Shown here one piece after another: positions 1 through 9,677 of a stretch of 64,000 nt of DNA. The DNA lies in assembly GCA_034717695.1 (NCBI GenBank), contig JAYELS010000021.1, positions 124,001 to 188,000 of the forward strand, written 5' to 3'. Each line of letters starts with the position of its first letter. Position 1 is the first letter of the stretch. Position numbers and translations under genes: made by a program. Source of the stretch: NAT127 sp034717695. GTDB taxonomy: Bacteria > Pseudomonadota > Gammaproteobacteria > Pseudomonadales > Porticoccaceae. The notes under the pieces were generated by a model. That model made no database searches. It was not told where the DNA came from and was given only the letters and a program-made list of their open reading frames with translations.

Positions 1-1113
1 CGGCTTGGTGATGTGGTGGTTAGGCATCATCGCCGCGTAGCCGCCGGTGAGGTTGGGGACCACCACGCCGATCATGGCGTCGGCCACCGCGTCGGTGTCG
101 GTGGTGCCGGCCTTCTTCACCGCCTCGACCCACATGTTGAAGCCGATGTAGTGGGCTTCCATGGGGTCGTTGGTGACCCGATCCTCGTTCTTGATGAAGG
201 CCTGCCAGGCTTCGATGAAGGCGTCGTTGGCGTCATCCTCGACGCTCATGAAGTAGTTCCAGGCCGCGAGGTGACCGACCAGGGGAGCGGTGTCGATGCC
301 GGAGAGTTCCTCCTCGCCCACGGAGAAGGCGACCACGGGAATATCCGAGGCAGAAATGCCCTGGTTGCCCAGCTCCTTGTAGAACGGCACGTTGGCGTCG
401 CCGTTGATGGTGGACACCACCGCGGTTTTCTTGCCGGCGGAGCCGAACGACTTGATGCTGGCGACGATGCTCTGCCAGTCGGAATGGCCGAACGGGGTGT
501 AGTTGATCATGATATCCGCTTCGGCGACGCCCTTGGCCTTCAGATAGGCCTCGAGAATCTTGTTGGTGGTGCGGGGGTAGACGTAGTCGGTGCCCGCCAG
601 TACCCAGCGTTTCACGCCCACTTCGTTCATCAGGTAATCCACCGCGGGGATGGCTTGCTGGTTGGGGGCCGCGCCGGTGTAGAACACGTTCTTGGAGGAT
701 TCCTCACCCTCGTATTGCACCGGGTAGAACAGCAGGCCGTTGAGCTCTTCCACCACCGGCAACACGGATTTGCGGGACACCGAGGTCCAGCAGCCGAAAA
801 TCACATCGACTTTTTCCTTCTGGAGCAATTCCCGGGTTTTCTCCGCGAACAGCGGCCAGTTGGAGGCGGGGTCCACCACCACCGCCTCGAGTTTCTTGCC
901 GAGCAGTCCGCCTTTCTTGTTCTGCTCCTCCACCATCATCAACACGGTGTCCTTGAGGGTGGTTTCACTGATCGCCATGGTGCCGGACAGGGAGTGGAGC
1001 ACACCCACCTTGATGGTGTCGGCGGCCTGCGCCAAACCGGCGCCGAGCGCGAGCGCGGCGGCGGCCGTGGTGGTCAGCAATTTTCGTTGCCAGGTTTTTT
1101 CCGGGGTTTTCAT
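1..1113 (-). CDS. urtA: Urea ABC transporter substrate-binding protein (partial, C-terminus off the left edge)
   Basis: Periplasmic binding protein that would deliver urea to the UrtBCDE importer. The gene reads from ATG 1113 with AGGAGA upstream and stays open for 371 codons to the left edge, so the last part of the protein is missing. The N-terminus is basic, then hydrophobic, with a likely cleavage after AQA near residue 30. Mature sequence begins with KVGVLHSLSGTMAISE, typical of the amide/urea-binding family. It lies downstream of the urease operon on the same strand but after a terminator, so it probably has its own promoter. The urtBCDE genes would be expected beyond the edge. Confidence 0.93.
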   Translation of the reverse strand, partial: MKTPEKTWQRKLLTTTAAAALALGAGLAQAADTIKVGVLHSLSGTMAISETTLKDTVLMMVEEQNKKGGLLGKKLEAVVVDPASNWPLFAEKTRELLQKEKVDVIFGCWTSVSRKSVLPVVEELNGLLFYPVQYEGEESSKNVFYTGAAPNQQAIPAVDYLMNEVGVKRWVLAGTDYVYPRTTNKILEAYLKAKGVAEADIMINYTPFGHSDWQSIVASIKSFGSAGKKTAVVSTINGDANVPFYKELGNQGISASDIPVVAFSVGEEELSGIDTAPLVGHLAAWNYFMSVEDDANDAFIEAWQAFIKNEDRVTNDPMEAHYIGFNMWVEAVKKAGTTDTDAVADAMIGVVVPNLTGGYAAMMPNHHITKP

Positions 1114-1345
1114 CGACGTTATCTCCTGAGTTATGAGCAAAGGCCTTTCCGGGTAATTCCCTCGACGGAACGGGCTGTTTCCGTTGAAGCATGTTCCGTG
1201 CCACACCCCAAGGGGTAGCACCGCGCGCCCCTCAGGCCCGGTGCCGCGCCGGGGGAGCAGGGAACGCCCGCATCAACGCACCAAGGGGAGGAGCAAATCG
1301 CGGCGCGCACCACAAAGGCGCATTCCGCGAACCACAACCAGACAC

Positions 1346-1369
1346 AAAAAAGCCGCCCCGGAGGGCGGC
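1346..1369 (-). terminator. Intrinsic terminator downstream of the urease operon
   Basis: Minus-strand stem of 7 bp (GCCGCCC/GGGCGGC, 1352–1369) with loop CGGA, followed on the minus strand by six T (1346–1351). It lies after the nickel-permease-like gene and before urtA, separating the two transcripts. The remaining bases of 1114–1407 hold no other recognisable gene. Confidence 0.85.
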
Positions 1370-1407
1370 CTTGGTGTTGCGAACCGAGGGATTGCTCCCC
1401 CCCCCAG

Positions 1408-2097
1408 TCACAGCGCCTGGTGGAGCCAGAACGCGCCGAAACCCAGGGCATACAGACCGAGCAATGCACGCATGGTGTCAAAGGCGCGGCGGGAGCGGCG
1501 CAGGATGCCGCTGACCAGCACCCCAAGCAGGCCGCCAAAGGCGCACATCGCCAGAGCCACGCACAGGGTGAAGAGCAGAATGTAGAGGCCGGCGAGCATG
1601 AATTGCGCCTGGATCACCAGGGGCAGCAACGCCAGCAGCGGCGCGCTGCCGGCGATGCCGTGGATGATGCCGATCAGCACCGGGCGGTGGTCCACCAACC
1701 CCCGAGCACCCTGGGCGCCGATGTGATCCCGGCCGTGAAGGTGGACATGGGCCGGCAGCCCCCGGTGGCGGTGCAGTGAAACTGCCACCTCGCCCCGCCA
1801 CCCGGCCCGCAGCAGGGACAGCCCCGCCGCCAGCAGGACAACCCCCACCAGTAATTCGGCCACGGATGACAGCGCCTCGGGGATGGCGAGCCCAAATCCC
1901 AGCACACTCAGGGTCACCAGGGCGAGGGACAGGCCGTGGCCCAGTGCCCAATTGAGGGCGGTGCGCAATACCCGCCGCCGGCTGGCGTCACCCCCCGCCG
2001 CCACGGTGCTCACCGCGAGAATGTGATCGGCATCGAGGGCGTGCAGCAGGCCGCCCCCCGCGCCCAATGCCAGCAACCACAGCATGTCGGTATTCAT
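1408..2097 (-). CDS. Nickel/cobalt permease-like membrane protein of the urease cluster
   Basis: 229-residue integral membrane protein with about six hydrophobic segments. Segment one contains HALDADHI, which matches the H-x4-DH nickel/cobalt signature of the NiCoT/UreH group. A His-rich hydrophilic loop (HRHRGLPAHVHLHGRDH) lies in the middle. The likely role is nickel entry for urease maturation. Start ATG 2097 is preceded by GGAG. It follows ureG by 16 bases, so it is probably the last gene of the operon. HupE/UreJ proteins play the same role in other urease clusters; the HAxDADHI motif favours the UreH/NicO-like type here. Confidence 0.8.
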   Translation of the reverse strand: MNTDMLWLLALGAGGGLLHALDADHILAVSTVAAGGDASRRRVLRTALNWALGHGLSLALVTLSVLGFGLAIPEALSSVAELLVGVVLLAAGLSLLRAGWRGEVAVSLHRHRGLPAHVHLHGRDHIGAQGARGLVDHRPVLIGIIHGIAGSAPLLALLPLVIQAQFMLAGLYILLFTLCVALAMCAFGGLLGVLVSGILRRSRRAFDTMRALLGLYALGFGAFWLHQAL

Positions 2098-2113
2098 GGT
2101 GATGTCTCCGCAG

Positions 2114-2746
2114 TCACTCAGGGGCCGCGGCCAGGGGCCGCAACATGCCTTCCCGCACGATAAAGTCGATGATGGTGTCGACCCCGGTGCCGTCCTTCAT
2201 GTTGCTGAACACGAAGGGCTTGGCGCCGCGCATTTTTCGCGCGTCCCGGTCCATCACCTCCAGGGACGCGCCCACCAGGGGAGCCACGTCGATCTTGTTG
2301 ATGATGAGCAGATCCGACTTGGTGATCCCCGGCCCGCCCTTGCGGGGAATCTTGTCCCCCGCCGAGACATCGATCACGTACAGGGTGAGGTCGGACAGTT
2401 CCGGGCTGAAGGTGGCCGCCAGGTTGTCGCCGCCGCTCTCCACCATGATGAAATCCAGGTGGGGGAAACGGGCCATCAGCTCGTCCACCGCCGCCAGGTT
2501 CATGGAGGCATCCTCGCGGATTGCGGTGTGGGGGCAGCCGCCGGTTTCCACCCCAAGAATGCGCTCCAGGGGCAGGGCCTCGTGGCGCTGGAGAAATTCC
2601 ATGTCCTCCCGGGTGTAGATATCGTTGGTGATCACCCCGATGTCGTAGCGATCCCGCAGCCGCTCGCACAGCACCCGCACCAGGGCGGTCTTGCCGGAGC
2701 CGACGGGGCCGCCGATGCCGATTCGTAGTGGGGTTTTTGGTGTCAT
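2114..2746 (-). CDS. ureG: Urease accessory GTPase UreG
   Basis: SIMIBI-class GTPase (210 residues) that powers nickel insertion into urease and hands over Ni(II). The P-loop GIGGPVGSGKT is at residues 10–20, the nickel-binding Cys-Pro-His is at 71–73 within ETGGCPHTAIRED, and a later NKID base-recognition motif is present. Full family length. Start ATG 2744–2746 has only a weak ribosome site. Between it and ureF lies a 191-base gap filled by a heptamer repeat element, unlike the tight spacing usual in ure operons. Confidence 0.97.
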   Translation of the reverse strand: MTPKTPLRIGIGGPVGSGKTALVRVLCERLRDRYDIGVITNDIYTREDMEFLQRHEALPLERILGVETGGCPHTAIREDASMNLAAVDELMARFPHLDFIMVESGGDNLAATFSPELSDLTLYVIDVSAGDKIPRKGGPGITKSDLLIINKIDVAPLVGASLEVMDRDARKMRGAKPFVFSNMKDGTGVDTIIDFIVREGMLRPLAAAPE

Positions 2747-2792
2747 TTTTCGGTTACTCGTGTATTGAAGGTTGAGTGGTTGTTTGGGAGAG

Positions 2793-2933
2793 GTCTGATG
2801 TCTGACGCTGGACGTCTGACGCTTTTGGGTGCCACTTCTTCATTGACCAGCTCCGCTTCTTGCGCCGGGGTACAGTAAGTGTCGTGGTCTATCGTGCCCT
2901 GCCATCTTTTAGCGTCAGACGTCCGACGTCCGA
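2793..2933. repeat. Heptamer-arm inverted repeat element, copy A (between ureF and ureG)
   Basis: Left arm 2793–2838 contains GTCTGA(T/C) heptamers and ends TTTTGGGTGCCACTTC. Right arm 2911–2933 is AGCGTCAGACGTCCGACGTCC plus a few bases. The right arm reverse-complements to nearly the left arm, so the RNA could fold into a long hairpin. The core holds GCGCCGGGGT-CAGT-AGTGTCGT (2862–2885), which recurs in copy B. It occupies the whole ureF–ureG gap. Confidence 0.85.
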
Positions 2934-2937
2934 CTTC

Positions 2938-3594
2938 TCACGACCTGAAAAGCCGCGAATACTGGGTCTCATGCAACATGCTCGCCAGGGCCAGGCCCGG
3001 CAGGCCGGCACCGATCTCGTCGTCCGGCAGGGCGCTGCCGGTGATCACCGCGTCGAGGATGGCGGGCAGCAGGGCGGCGGCGATGCGCTGGCTGTCGGTC
3101 TGGCCGATGGGCACGGTCTTGGCGGCGACGGCGAGCTGGTTTTCGAGCCAGGACCACAGGTAACCCTGGCAGCAAGCGTCCGCCGCCACGCCCCAGCGCC
3201 GCGCGGCGAGGGCGAAGGCGGCGGGCCAGCTCGGGGTGGCGATGGCCGGCAGCGGCTCGTTCATCGAGCCCAGCAAACGCCACAGGGCGCGGCCCATCTG
3301 TTGATCCTCGAGGCGCAGCTCCCGGGTCTCCCGACAGGCGAGGGCGACGTCGTTCCAGTGGCCGAACAGGGCGTCGTCACCCTCGGCGCCGTGGAGGCGC
3401 ATCAGCAGCGGCACATCGAGGCGGGCAAGGCCCTGAGCCAATACACCGCCGAGCCAGTCTCGCACCTGGTCGGCATCCGTCACCCATCCGGCGTCCACCG
3501 CGTATTCCAACCCCTGGGAGTAGGCAAAGCCCCCCACCGGCAGGGCCGGGCTCACCAGCCGCAGCAATGACAGCAGCGCCGCGTCAGTGGTCAT
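2938..3594 (-). CDS. ureF: Urease accessory protein UreF
   Basis: Part of the UreD–UreF–UreG activation complex that docks on apo-urease and gates nickel delivery. The N-terminus LLRLVSPALPVGGFAYSQGL is the UreF signature. I chose ATG 3592–3594 rather than an upstream in-frame ATG at 3678 because the family starts here, giving 218 residues. The start overlaps the end of ureE by 11 bases, consistent with translational coupling. The stop is directly followed by the right arm of repeat copy A. Confidence 0.94.
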   Translation of the reverse strand: MTTDAALLSLLRLVSPALPVGGFAYSQGLEYAVDAGWVTDADQVRDWLGGVLAQGLARLDVPLLMRLHGAEGDDALFGHWNDVALACRETRELRLEDQQMGRALWRLLGSMNEPLPAIATPSWPAAFALAARRWGVAADACCQGYLWSWLENQLAVAAKTVPIGQTDSQRIAAALLPAILDAVITGSALPDDEIGAGLPGLALASMLHETQYSRLFRS

Positions 3595-4099
3595 GGTGGT
3601 GGCCGGCGGCCAGCACGAAGCCGTGGCCCTGAGGGTGATCGCCGCCGCCATGGTGATGACCGCCCCCGTGGCGCCCATAGGCGCCGGATTCCGGCTGGAA
3701 CGGGGCGCTGACCAGGGTCACCGCGAGGCCCAGGCCCCGCACCATGTCGTCGAGCACATGGTCGTGCTGGTAGCGCAACCAGTGCTCCGTCACCTGCAGG
3801 GGCACGTGGCGATTGCCGAGGTGGTAGGCCGCCCGCAGCAATGCCAGGGGCGAATCCCCGCTCACCGAGGACAGCGCCTCGGCGCTGGCGACTATCACCA
3901 CCACCTCGCCGCTGTCCGCCAGCAACCGCTGACCGTCCCGCAGCTCCGCGCCCCGCTCCAGCTGAAAACCCAGTTCCCGCCCGCAGCGGGAAACCGCCCG
4001 CAGCCGGCTTTTCTTGCGCAGGTCGTAGGGGAGTTCCACGGTGATGGCGGCACGGTCGGCGTGCTCGGCGGGTGGTGCGAATTGGGTGACTATGAGCAT
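3584..4099 (-). CDS. ureE: Urease accessory protein UreE, nickel metallochaperone
   Basis: 171-residue nickel chaperone that supplies Ni(II) to UreG. It has the usual peptide-binding N-terminal half and metal-binding C-terminal half, and ends in a His-rich tail (HGGGHHHGGGDHPQGHG then HHHDH) expected to bind several nickel ions. ATG 4097–4099 is preceded by AAGGAAA. A longer in-frame reading begins inside the upstream repeat element and is not credible. The gene lies between ureC and ureF in the usual C-E-F order. Confidence 0.94.
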   Translation of the reverse strand: MLIVTQFAPPAEHADRAAITVELPYDLRKKSRLRAVSRCGRELGFQLERGAELRDGQRLLADSGEVVVIVASAEALSSVSGDSPLALLRAAYHLGNRHVPLQVTEHWLRYQHDHVLDDMVRGLGLAVTLVSAPFQPESGAYGRHGGGHHHGGGDHPQGHGFVLAAGHHHDH

Positions 4100-4116
4100 G
4101 TTTTTTCCTTTTGTGG

Positions 4117-4271
4117 GTCTGACGCTGGACGTCTGACGTCTGACGCTTTTTGGTGCCACTTCCCCGTGTTCGTGCCCTGGACAAGCGCCGGGGTGCAGTC
4201 AGTGTCGTAATGATCGTTTCACTCCCGTTCCTGGCGTCAGACGTCAGACGTCAGACGTCCAGCGTCAGACG
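4117..4271. repeat. Heptamer-arm inverted repeat element, copy B (between ureC and ureE)
   Basis: Left arm 4117–4162 has GTCTGACGCTGGACGTCTGA and further heptamers, ending GGTGCCACTTC as in copy A. The core GCGCCGGGGTGCAGTCAGTG (from 4185) matches copy A. Right arm 4233–4271 holds three perfect tandem GTCAGAC units and a further inverted unit. It fills the gap between the ureC stop and the ureE start. Confidence 0.85.
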
Positions 4272-4290
4272 CTTTTTCCCAACTTCAGAC

Positions 4291-5997
<1,707 letters not shown>

Positions 5998-6032
5998 TGT
6001 CAGGCTCCAGACTGTTCCTTGGTTGGTTTGAA

Positions 6033-6078
6033 GTCGGACGTCTGAAGTCTGACGTCTGACGCTTTTGGGTGCCACTTC
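6033..6078. repeat. Heptamer repeat half-element, copy C (between ureB and ureC)
   Basis: A 46-base arm beginning GTCGGACGTCTGAAGTCTGA, with GTCTGAC heptamers, and ending GCTTTTGGGTGCCACTTC, nearly the same as the left arms of copies A and B. No partner arm is present in this gap. Its inverse copy lies on the other side of ureB (copy D). Confidence 0.85.
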
Positions 6079-6120
6079 CCCAGGTGATGAGTATTTTTGC
6101 GTGTCGCGGGACAGATGGGG

Positions 6121-6426
6121 CTAAAGCTTGCCCATGACATCGCCGCGAAAGCCGTAAACCTCCCGCTTGCCCGCGAGGGCCACCAGCTCCACCTCCCGGC
6201 TCTGCCCGGGCTCGAAGCGCACGGCGGTGCCCGCGGGGATATTGAGGCGAAAGCCCCGGGCCTTTTCCCGCTCAAAAATGAGGGCCGGGTTGGTCTCGTA
6301 AAAATGGTAGTGGGAGCCCACCTGGATGGGCCGGTCGCCGCTGTTGCTCACCGCGACGGTCAGGGTTTCGCGCCCACCATTGATGACGATATCACCGGGA
6401 AGGGTCTGCATTTCACCTGGAATCAT
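6121..6426 (-). CDS. ureB: Urease beta subunit UreB
   Basis: 101-residue structural subunit. It begins MIPGEMQTLPGDIVIN and contains VGSHYHFYETN and AGTAVRFEPG, diagnostic of UreB. It packs against UreC around the active-site entrance. The gene is isolated by repeat arms on both sides (copies C and D) in opposite orientation, so ureB sits inside a large inverted repeat. Confidence 0.97.
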   Translation of the reverse strand: MIPGEMQTLPGDIVINGGRETLTVAVSNSGDRPIQVGSHYHFYETNPALIFEREKARGFRLNIPAGTAVRFEPGQSREVELVALAGKREVYGFRGDVMGKL

Positions 6427-6490
6427 GAGGGTTTCTCTCCAATGGATTGACTTGCTGCGCCTCAGTGACTGTTAAGGGTCGGCTCACTGG

Positions 6491-6538
6491 GAAGTGGCAC
6501 CCGATAAAGCGTCAGACGTCAGACTTCCGACGTCAGAC
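6491..6538. repeat. Heptamer repeat half-element, copy D (between ureA and ureB), inverse orientation
   Basis: Begins GAAGTGGCACCCGATAAAGC then GTCAGAC heptamers to 6538. Its reverse complement matches copy C apart from a 2-base length change and a few substitutions. C and D are therefore an inverted pair flanking ureB. Confidence 0.85.
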
Positions 6539-6544
6539 CCAAAC

Positions 6545-6847
6545 TCAAACAATCGGATCATGCACCGTCACCAACTTGGTGCCATCGGGAAAGGTGGCTT
6601 CCACCTGCACCTCGGGGATCAGTTCGGCGATGCCATCCATGACGTCGTCCCGGGTCAACAGGGTGCGACCCTCGCTCATCAGTTCCGCCACGGTGCGGCC
6701 GTCCCGGGCGCCCTCGATGATCGCCATGGAAATGTAGGCCACCGCCTCGGGGTAGTTGAGCTTGAGGCCCCGGGCGCGGCGCCGCTCCGCCAGCAGGGCG
6801 GCGGTGAAGAGCAGCAGCTTGTCCTTTTCGCGGGGGCTGAGTTCCAC
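6545..6847 (-). CDS. ureA: Urease gamma subunit UreA
   Basis: 100-residue subunit reading VELSPREKDKLLLFTAALLA, the canonical UreA N-terminus, followed by ARGLKLNYPEAVAYIS. That alignment fixes the start at GTG 6845–6847, with AAGGAGA at proper spacing. A longer in-frame ATG reading adds 20 residues that do not match the family. The gene ends with the usual VTVHDPIV. Confidence 0.96.
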   Translation of the reverse strand: MELSPREKDKLLLFTAALLAERRRARGLKLNYPEAVAYISMAIIEGARDGRTVAELMSEGRTLLTRDDVMDGIAELIPEVQVEATFPDGTKLVTVHDPIV

Positions 6848-6864
6848 GTTGTCGTCTCCTTGTT

Positions 6865-7740
6865 TCAGGTGCGCCAGATGCGCGGTTCGATGGCGGGGTG
6901 GCCGCACAGGTCGGGGCGCAGGTGCCGCCAGGCGGTGGTGAACAGGCGCCGGCAGCGCTCGGCGGAGTGGCCCAGGTAGCGAATGGCCACGAGACCATCG
7001 AGATCGCTGACCGCGCAGGCATCGCCCGCCGCGACGAGGCTCGACAGCTCGCCCCGCAATGCGCCGAGGGCTTCCCGGTCAAGGCCGAGGCTGAGCACAA
7101 AGGTGCCCGCCACGGTGCAGCCTCCAAGCCCCCAGGGGGCCGACAGCAACTCGCCACCACCGCCGAAGTGATTGCGCTCCCGGTACAGGGGGCGCCCCGC
7201 GCGGCTGATCTCGAGGCTCTGGGTCAGGTATCCGCTGGCAAAGCCCTCGCCACTGGCGGGCCGGCCGAGGCAGACGATGTCCCAGGCGGCGCAGCGGGCG
7301 CCCTCGTCGAGGGCCAACCGGGTCACCAGCTCACCCCGGGCGCCGTCGAACAGGATGGTCTCCTGGGGCAGCCATTCGAGGCAGCTGGCGCCATCGACCT
7401 GGCAATGGACGGTCTGGATCTGGGGCACGGCGCTATGGTTGCCCCGGTAGATCTTGCCGGCGGCGGGCGTGGTGGCCAGGCACCTCGCGCCGTCCGCCAG
7501 GGTGATGGCGATGGCCAGGCGGTCGCCGGTGACCATCCCCCCCGGCGGATGCAGCAGGTAGAGGTGGCATTCGCCGCCGTCGATGCCGGCGGGGTAGAAG
7601 GGACGCTGCACCCGCAACGGCCCCCAATGGCGGGAATGCACCAGACGGGTGCATCCGCCCCGCCGCGCCAGGGCGATCTCGAGTCCCGCGTCCCATCCTG
7701 GTGCGGGGTCGCGAAGCAATTGGCTGTCCAGTCCTATCAT
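6865..7740 (-). CDS. ureD: Urease accessory protein UreD
   Basis: Scaffold of the nickel-insertion complex, first gene of the ure operon. Recognised by GPLRVQRPFYP, the HPPGGMVTGDRL motif and the TTPAAGKIYR motif typical of UreD/UreH accessory proteins. Starting at ATG 7740 gives 291 residues and the family's usual distance to the first conserved strand; ATG 7761 is possible, and neither has a strong ribosome site. ureA follows after 17 bases. The promoter should lie in the 103-base divergent gap shared with ubiK. Confidence 0.92.
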   Translation of the reverse strand: MIGLDSQLLRDPAPGWDAGLEIALARRGGCTRLVHSRHWGPLRVQRPFYPAGIDGGECHLYLLHPPGGMVTGDRLAIAITLADGARCLATTPAAGKIYRGNHSAVPQIQTVHCQVDGASCLEWLPQETILFDGARGELVTRLALDEGARCAAWDIVCLGRPASGEGFASGYLTQSLEISRAGRPLYRERNHFGGGGELLSAPWGLGGCTVAGTFVLSLGLDREALGALRGELSSLVAAGDACAVSDLDGLVAIRYLGHSAERCRRLFTTAWRHLRPDLCGHPAIEPRIWRT

Positions 7741-7806
7741 GGCTGTCGACGGTGCAATCATCGTGCCCGTTATTGGCCCATCACCGGAGGCACCCGGCGG
7801 GGAGAC

Positions 7807-7817
7807 TTTGCTACAAT
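7807..7817 (+). promoter_or_regulatory. Candidate extended -10 promoter of ubiK
   Basis: TTTGCTACAAT resembles an extended -10 box (TGnTAnAAT) 27 bases before the ubiK start. No convincing -35 box was seen. The divergent ureD promoter must lie in the same gap but I could not place it. Confidence 0.35.
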
Positions 7818-7843
7818 CGACCGCCAAGCACCCCGGAGCCCCC

Positions 7844-8116
7844 ATGGCCAGCGACAGCCCCGACGACCCTCTCGCCCGCTTCACCCGCCAGTTCGCCGAA
7901 CTGGCGGGGCCCGGGTTCGCGTCCCTGAGCGGCGAGATGCGCCAGCAGTTGCGGGCGGCCATCCAGGGGGCCTTCGCCCGCATGGACTTCGTGCCCCGGG
8001 AGGATTTCGAGGCACAACAGGCGGTGCTCCAGCGCAGCCGCCAGAAGCTCGACCAGCTCGAACGGCAACTGGCCGCCCTCGAGGCGAGCCTGGCGGCGCG
8101 ACAGCCACCGGAGTAG
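7844..8116 (+). CDS. ubiK: Ubiquinone biosynthesis accessory factor UbiK (YqiC/BMFP family)
   Basis: 90-residue membrane-fusogenic accessory factor that works with UbiJ in aerobic ubiquinone synthesis. It has an amphipathic N-terminal helix region and a C-terminal coiled coil (FEAQQAVLQRSRQKLDQLER and on), the UbiK layout. ATG 7844 was chosen because upstream in-frame codons are poor and GGAG precedes it. It lies 35 bases before comM, a common gammaproteobacterial neighbourhood. Confidence 0.85.
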   Translation: MASDSPDDPLARFTRQFAELAGPGFASLSGEMRQQLRAAIQGAFARMDFVPREDFEAQQAVLQRSRQKLDQLERQLAALEASLAARQPPE

Positions 8117-8151
8117 GCCGCCCGGCCCCAGCGATTTCCAGGGAGGGAATC

Positions 8152-9639
8152 ATGTCACTCGCCATCATTCACAGCCGCAGCAAGCAGGGCATCGACGCCC
8201 CCGCCATCACCATCGAGGTCCACCTGTCCAACGGCCTGCCGAGCCTGAGCATCGTAGGCATGCCGGAGACGGCGGTGAAGGAGAGCAGGGAGCGGGTGCG
8301 CAGCGCCCTGCTCAACGCCCACTTCGACTTCCCGCCCCGGCGCATCACCATCAACCTCGCCCCCGCCGATATTCCCAAGGAGGGCAGCCGCTACGACCTG
8401 GCCATCGCCCTCGGCATTCTCGCCGCCTCGGGACAACTGCCGGCGGAGCACCTCGGCGACTACGAGTTCGTCGCCGAGCTCGCCCTCAACGGCGAATTGC
8501 GGGCGGTGGACGGCCTGCTGCCGACCGCCATCGCCTGCGGTCGCGCCGGCCGCAAGCTGGTGATCGCCGACGGCAACCGGGACGAGGCGGCCCTCGCCCA
8601 CCACACCACCGTCCTCCCCGCCCGCCACCTGCTGGAGGTGTGCGCCCACCTGCGGGGGGCGGCGCCCCTCGACGTCCAGCCGGGCGGGGTGCCGGACAGC
8701 CCGGTGGAGCATCACCTCGACATGGCGGACGTGATCGGCCAGCACCAGGCCCGCCGCGCCCTGGAGGTGGCCGCCGCCGGGGGGCACAACCTGCTGTTCT
8801 CCGGCCCCCCCGGCACCGGCAAGACCCTGCTCGCCAGCCGCCTGCCCACCATCATGCCGCCCCTGGGGGAGGAGGACGCCCTGGAGGTGGCGAGCATCTA
8901 CTCCGTGGCGGGCCTCGGGCTGCGCCGGCCCTTCCACCAACCGCCGTTTCGCGCTCCCCACCACACCGCCTCGGCGGCGGCCCTGGTGGGGGGTGGCGGG
9001 GTGCCCCGCCCGGGGGAAATCTCCCTCGCCCACCGAGGGGTGCTGTTCCTCGACGAATTGCCGGAGTTTCCCCGCCGGGTGCTGGAGGTGCTGCGGGAGC
9101 CGCTGGAATCGGGGGAGATCCACCTGTCCCGGGCCCAGGCGCGGATTCGCTACCCCAGCCGCTTCCAGCTGATCGCCGCCATGAATCCCTGCCCCTGTGG
9201 CTACCTCGGCAGCGAGAAATGCCGCTGTACCCCGGACCTGGTGCGCCGCTACCGGGAGCGCATCTCCGGCCCGCTGCTCGATCGCATCGACATCCAGTTG
9301 CAGGTGCGACCCATTCCCCAGCGGGAACTGATTCGCGCCGAGGGCGGCGGCGAGGCGAGCGCCAGGGTGCGCCAGCGGGTGATGGCGGCCCGGCAGCGTC
9401 AGCTTGATCGCCAGGGCAAGGTCAACGCTGCCCTGGGGGCGGATGACATCAGGCAGCACTGCGCCCTGGGGGCCACGGAGCAACAGCTTCTCGAGATGGC
9501 CATCGAGCGGATGGGGCTATCGGCCCGGGGCTATCACCGGGTGCTGAAGGTGGCCCGCACCATCGCCGATCTGGCCAACAGCGACGGGCTCAACGCCACT
9601 CACCTGGGGGAGGCCCTGGGTTACCGCTTCGCGCGGTGA
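8152..9639 (+). CDS. comM: YifB/ComM family Mg-chelatase-like AAA+ ATPase
   Basis: 495-residue AAA+ helicase. ComM promotes branch migration during integration of acquired DNA in naturally competent gammaproteobacteria. The N-terminal Lon-protease-like ChlI region starts MSLAIIHSRSKQGIDAPAI. Walker A GPPGTGKT is near residue 220, Walker B LFLDELPEF follows, and a Cys-rich insert (NPCPCGYLGSEKCRC) and the C-terminal YifB domain are present. ATG 8152 has GGGAGGG upstream. Full length with no disruption. Confidence 0.93.
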   Translation: MSLAIIHSRSKQGIDAPAITIEVHLSNGLPSLSIVGMPETAVKESRERVRSALLNAHFDFPPRRITINLAPADIPKEGSRYDLAIALGILAASGQLPAEHLGDYEFVAELALNGELRAVDGLLPTAIACGRAGRKLVIADGNRDEAALAHHTTVLPARHLLEVCAHLRGAAPLDVQPGGVPDSPVEHHLDMADVIGQHQARRALEVAAAGGHNLLFSGPPGTGKTLLASRLPTIMPPLGEEDALEVASIYSVAGLGLRRPFHQPPFRAPHHTASAAALVGGGGVPRPGEISLAHRGVLFLDELPEFPRRVLEVLREPLESGEIHLSRAQARIRYPSRFQLIAAMNPCPCGYLGSEKCRCTPDLVRRYRERISGPLLDRIDIQLQVRPIPQRELIRAEGGGEASARVRQRVMAARQRQLDRQGKVNAALGADDIRQHCALGATEQQLLEMAIERMGLSARGYHRVLKVARTIADLANSDGLNATHLGEALGYRFAR

Positions 9640-9677
9640 GGGCCCCGGCCAGCCCCGGGCGCGGCGTCGAGCCGCCC

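Noticed and set aside
13..1218. A 401-codon plus-strand reading frame at the left edge
   Set aside because: Shadow of urtA, which has signal peptide, ribosome site and family motifs on the minus strand.
4233..4271. Tandem heptamers as a possible CRISPR array
   Set aside because: Units are 7 bases with no spacers and no cas genes nearby.
5998..6075. N-terminal extension of UreC (and similar extension of UreE) starting MAPKSVRRQTS
   Set aside because: These residues are translation of the heptamer repeat arms; family starts and ribosome sites lie downstream.
7740..7983. Longer UreD start upstream (ATG at 7983)
   Set aside because: It would run through the ubiK gene in antisense and adds about 80 residues not found in UreD proteins.
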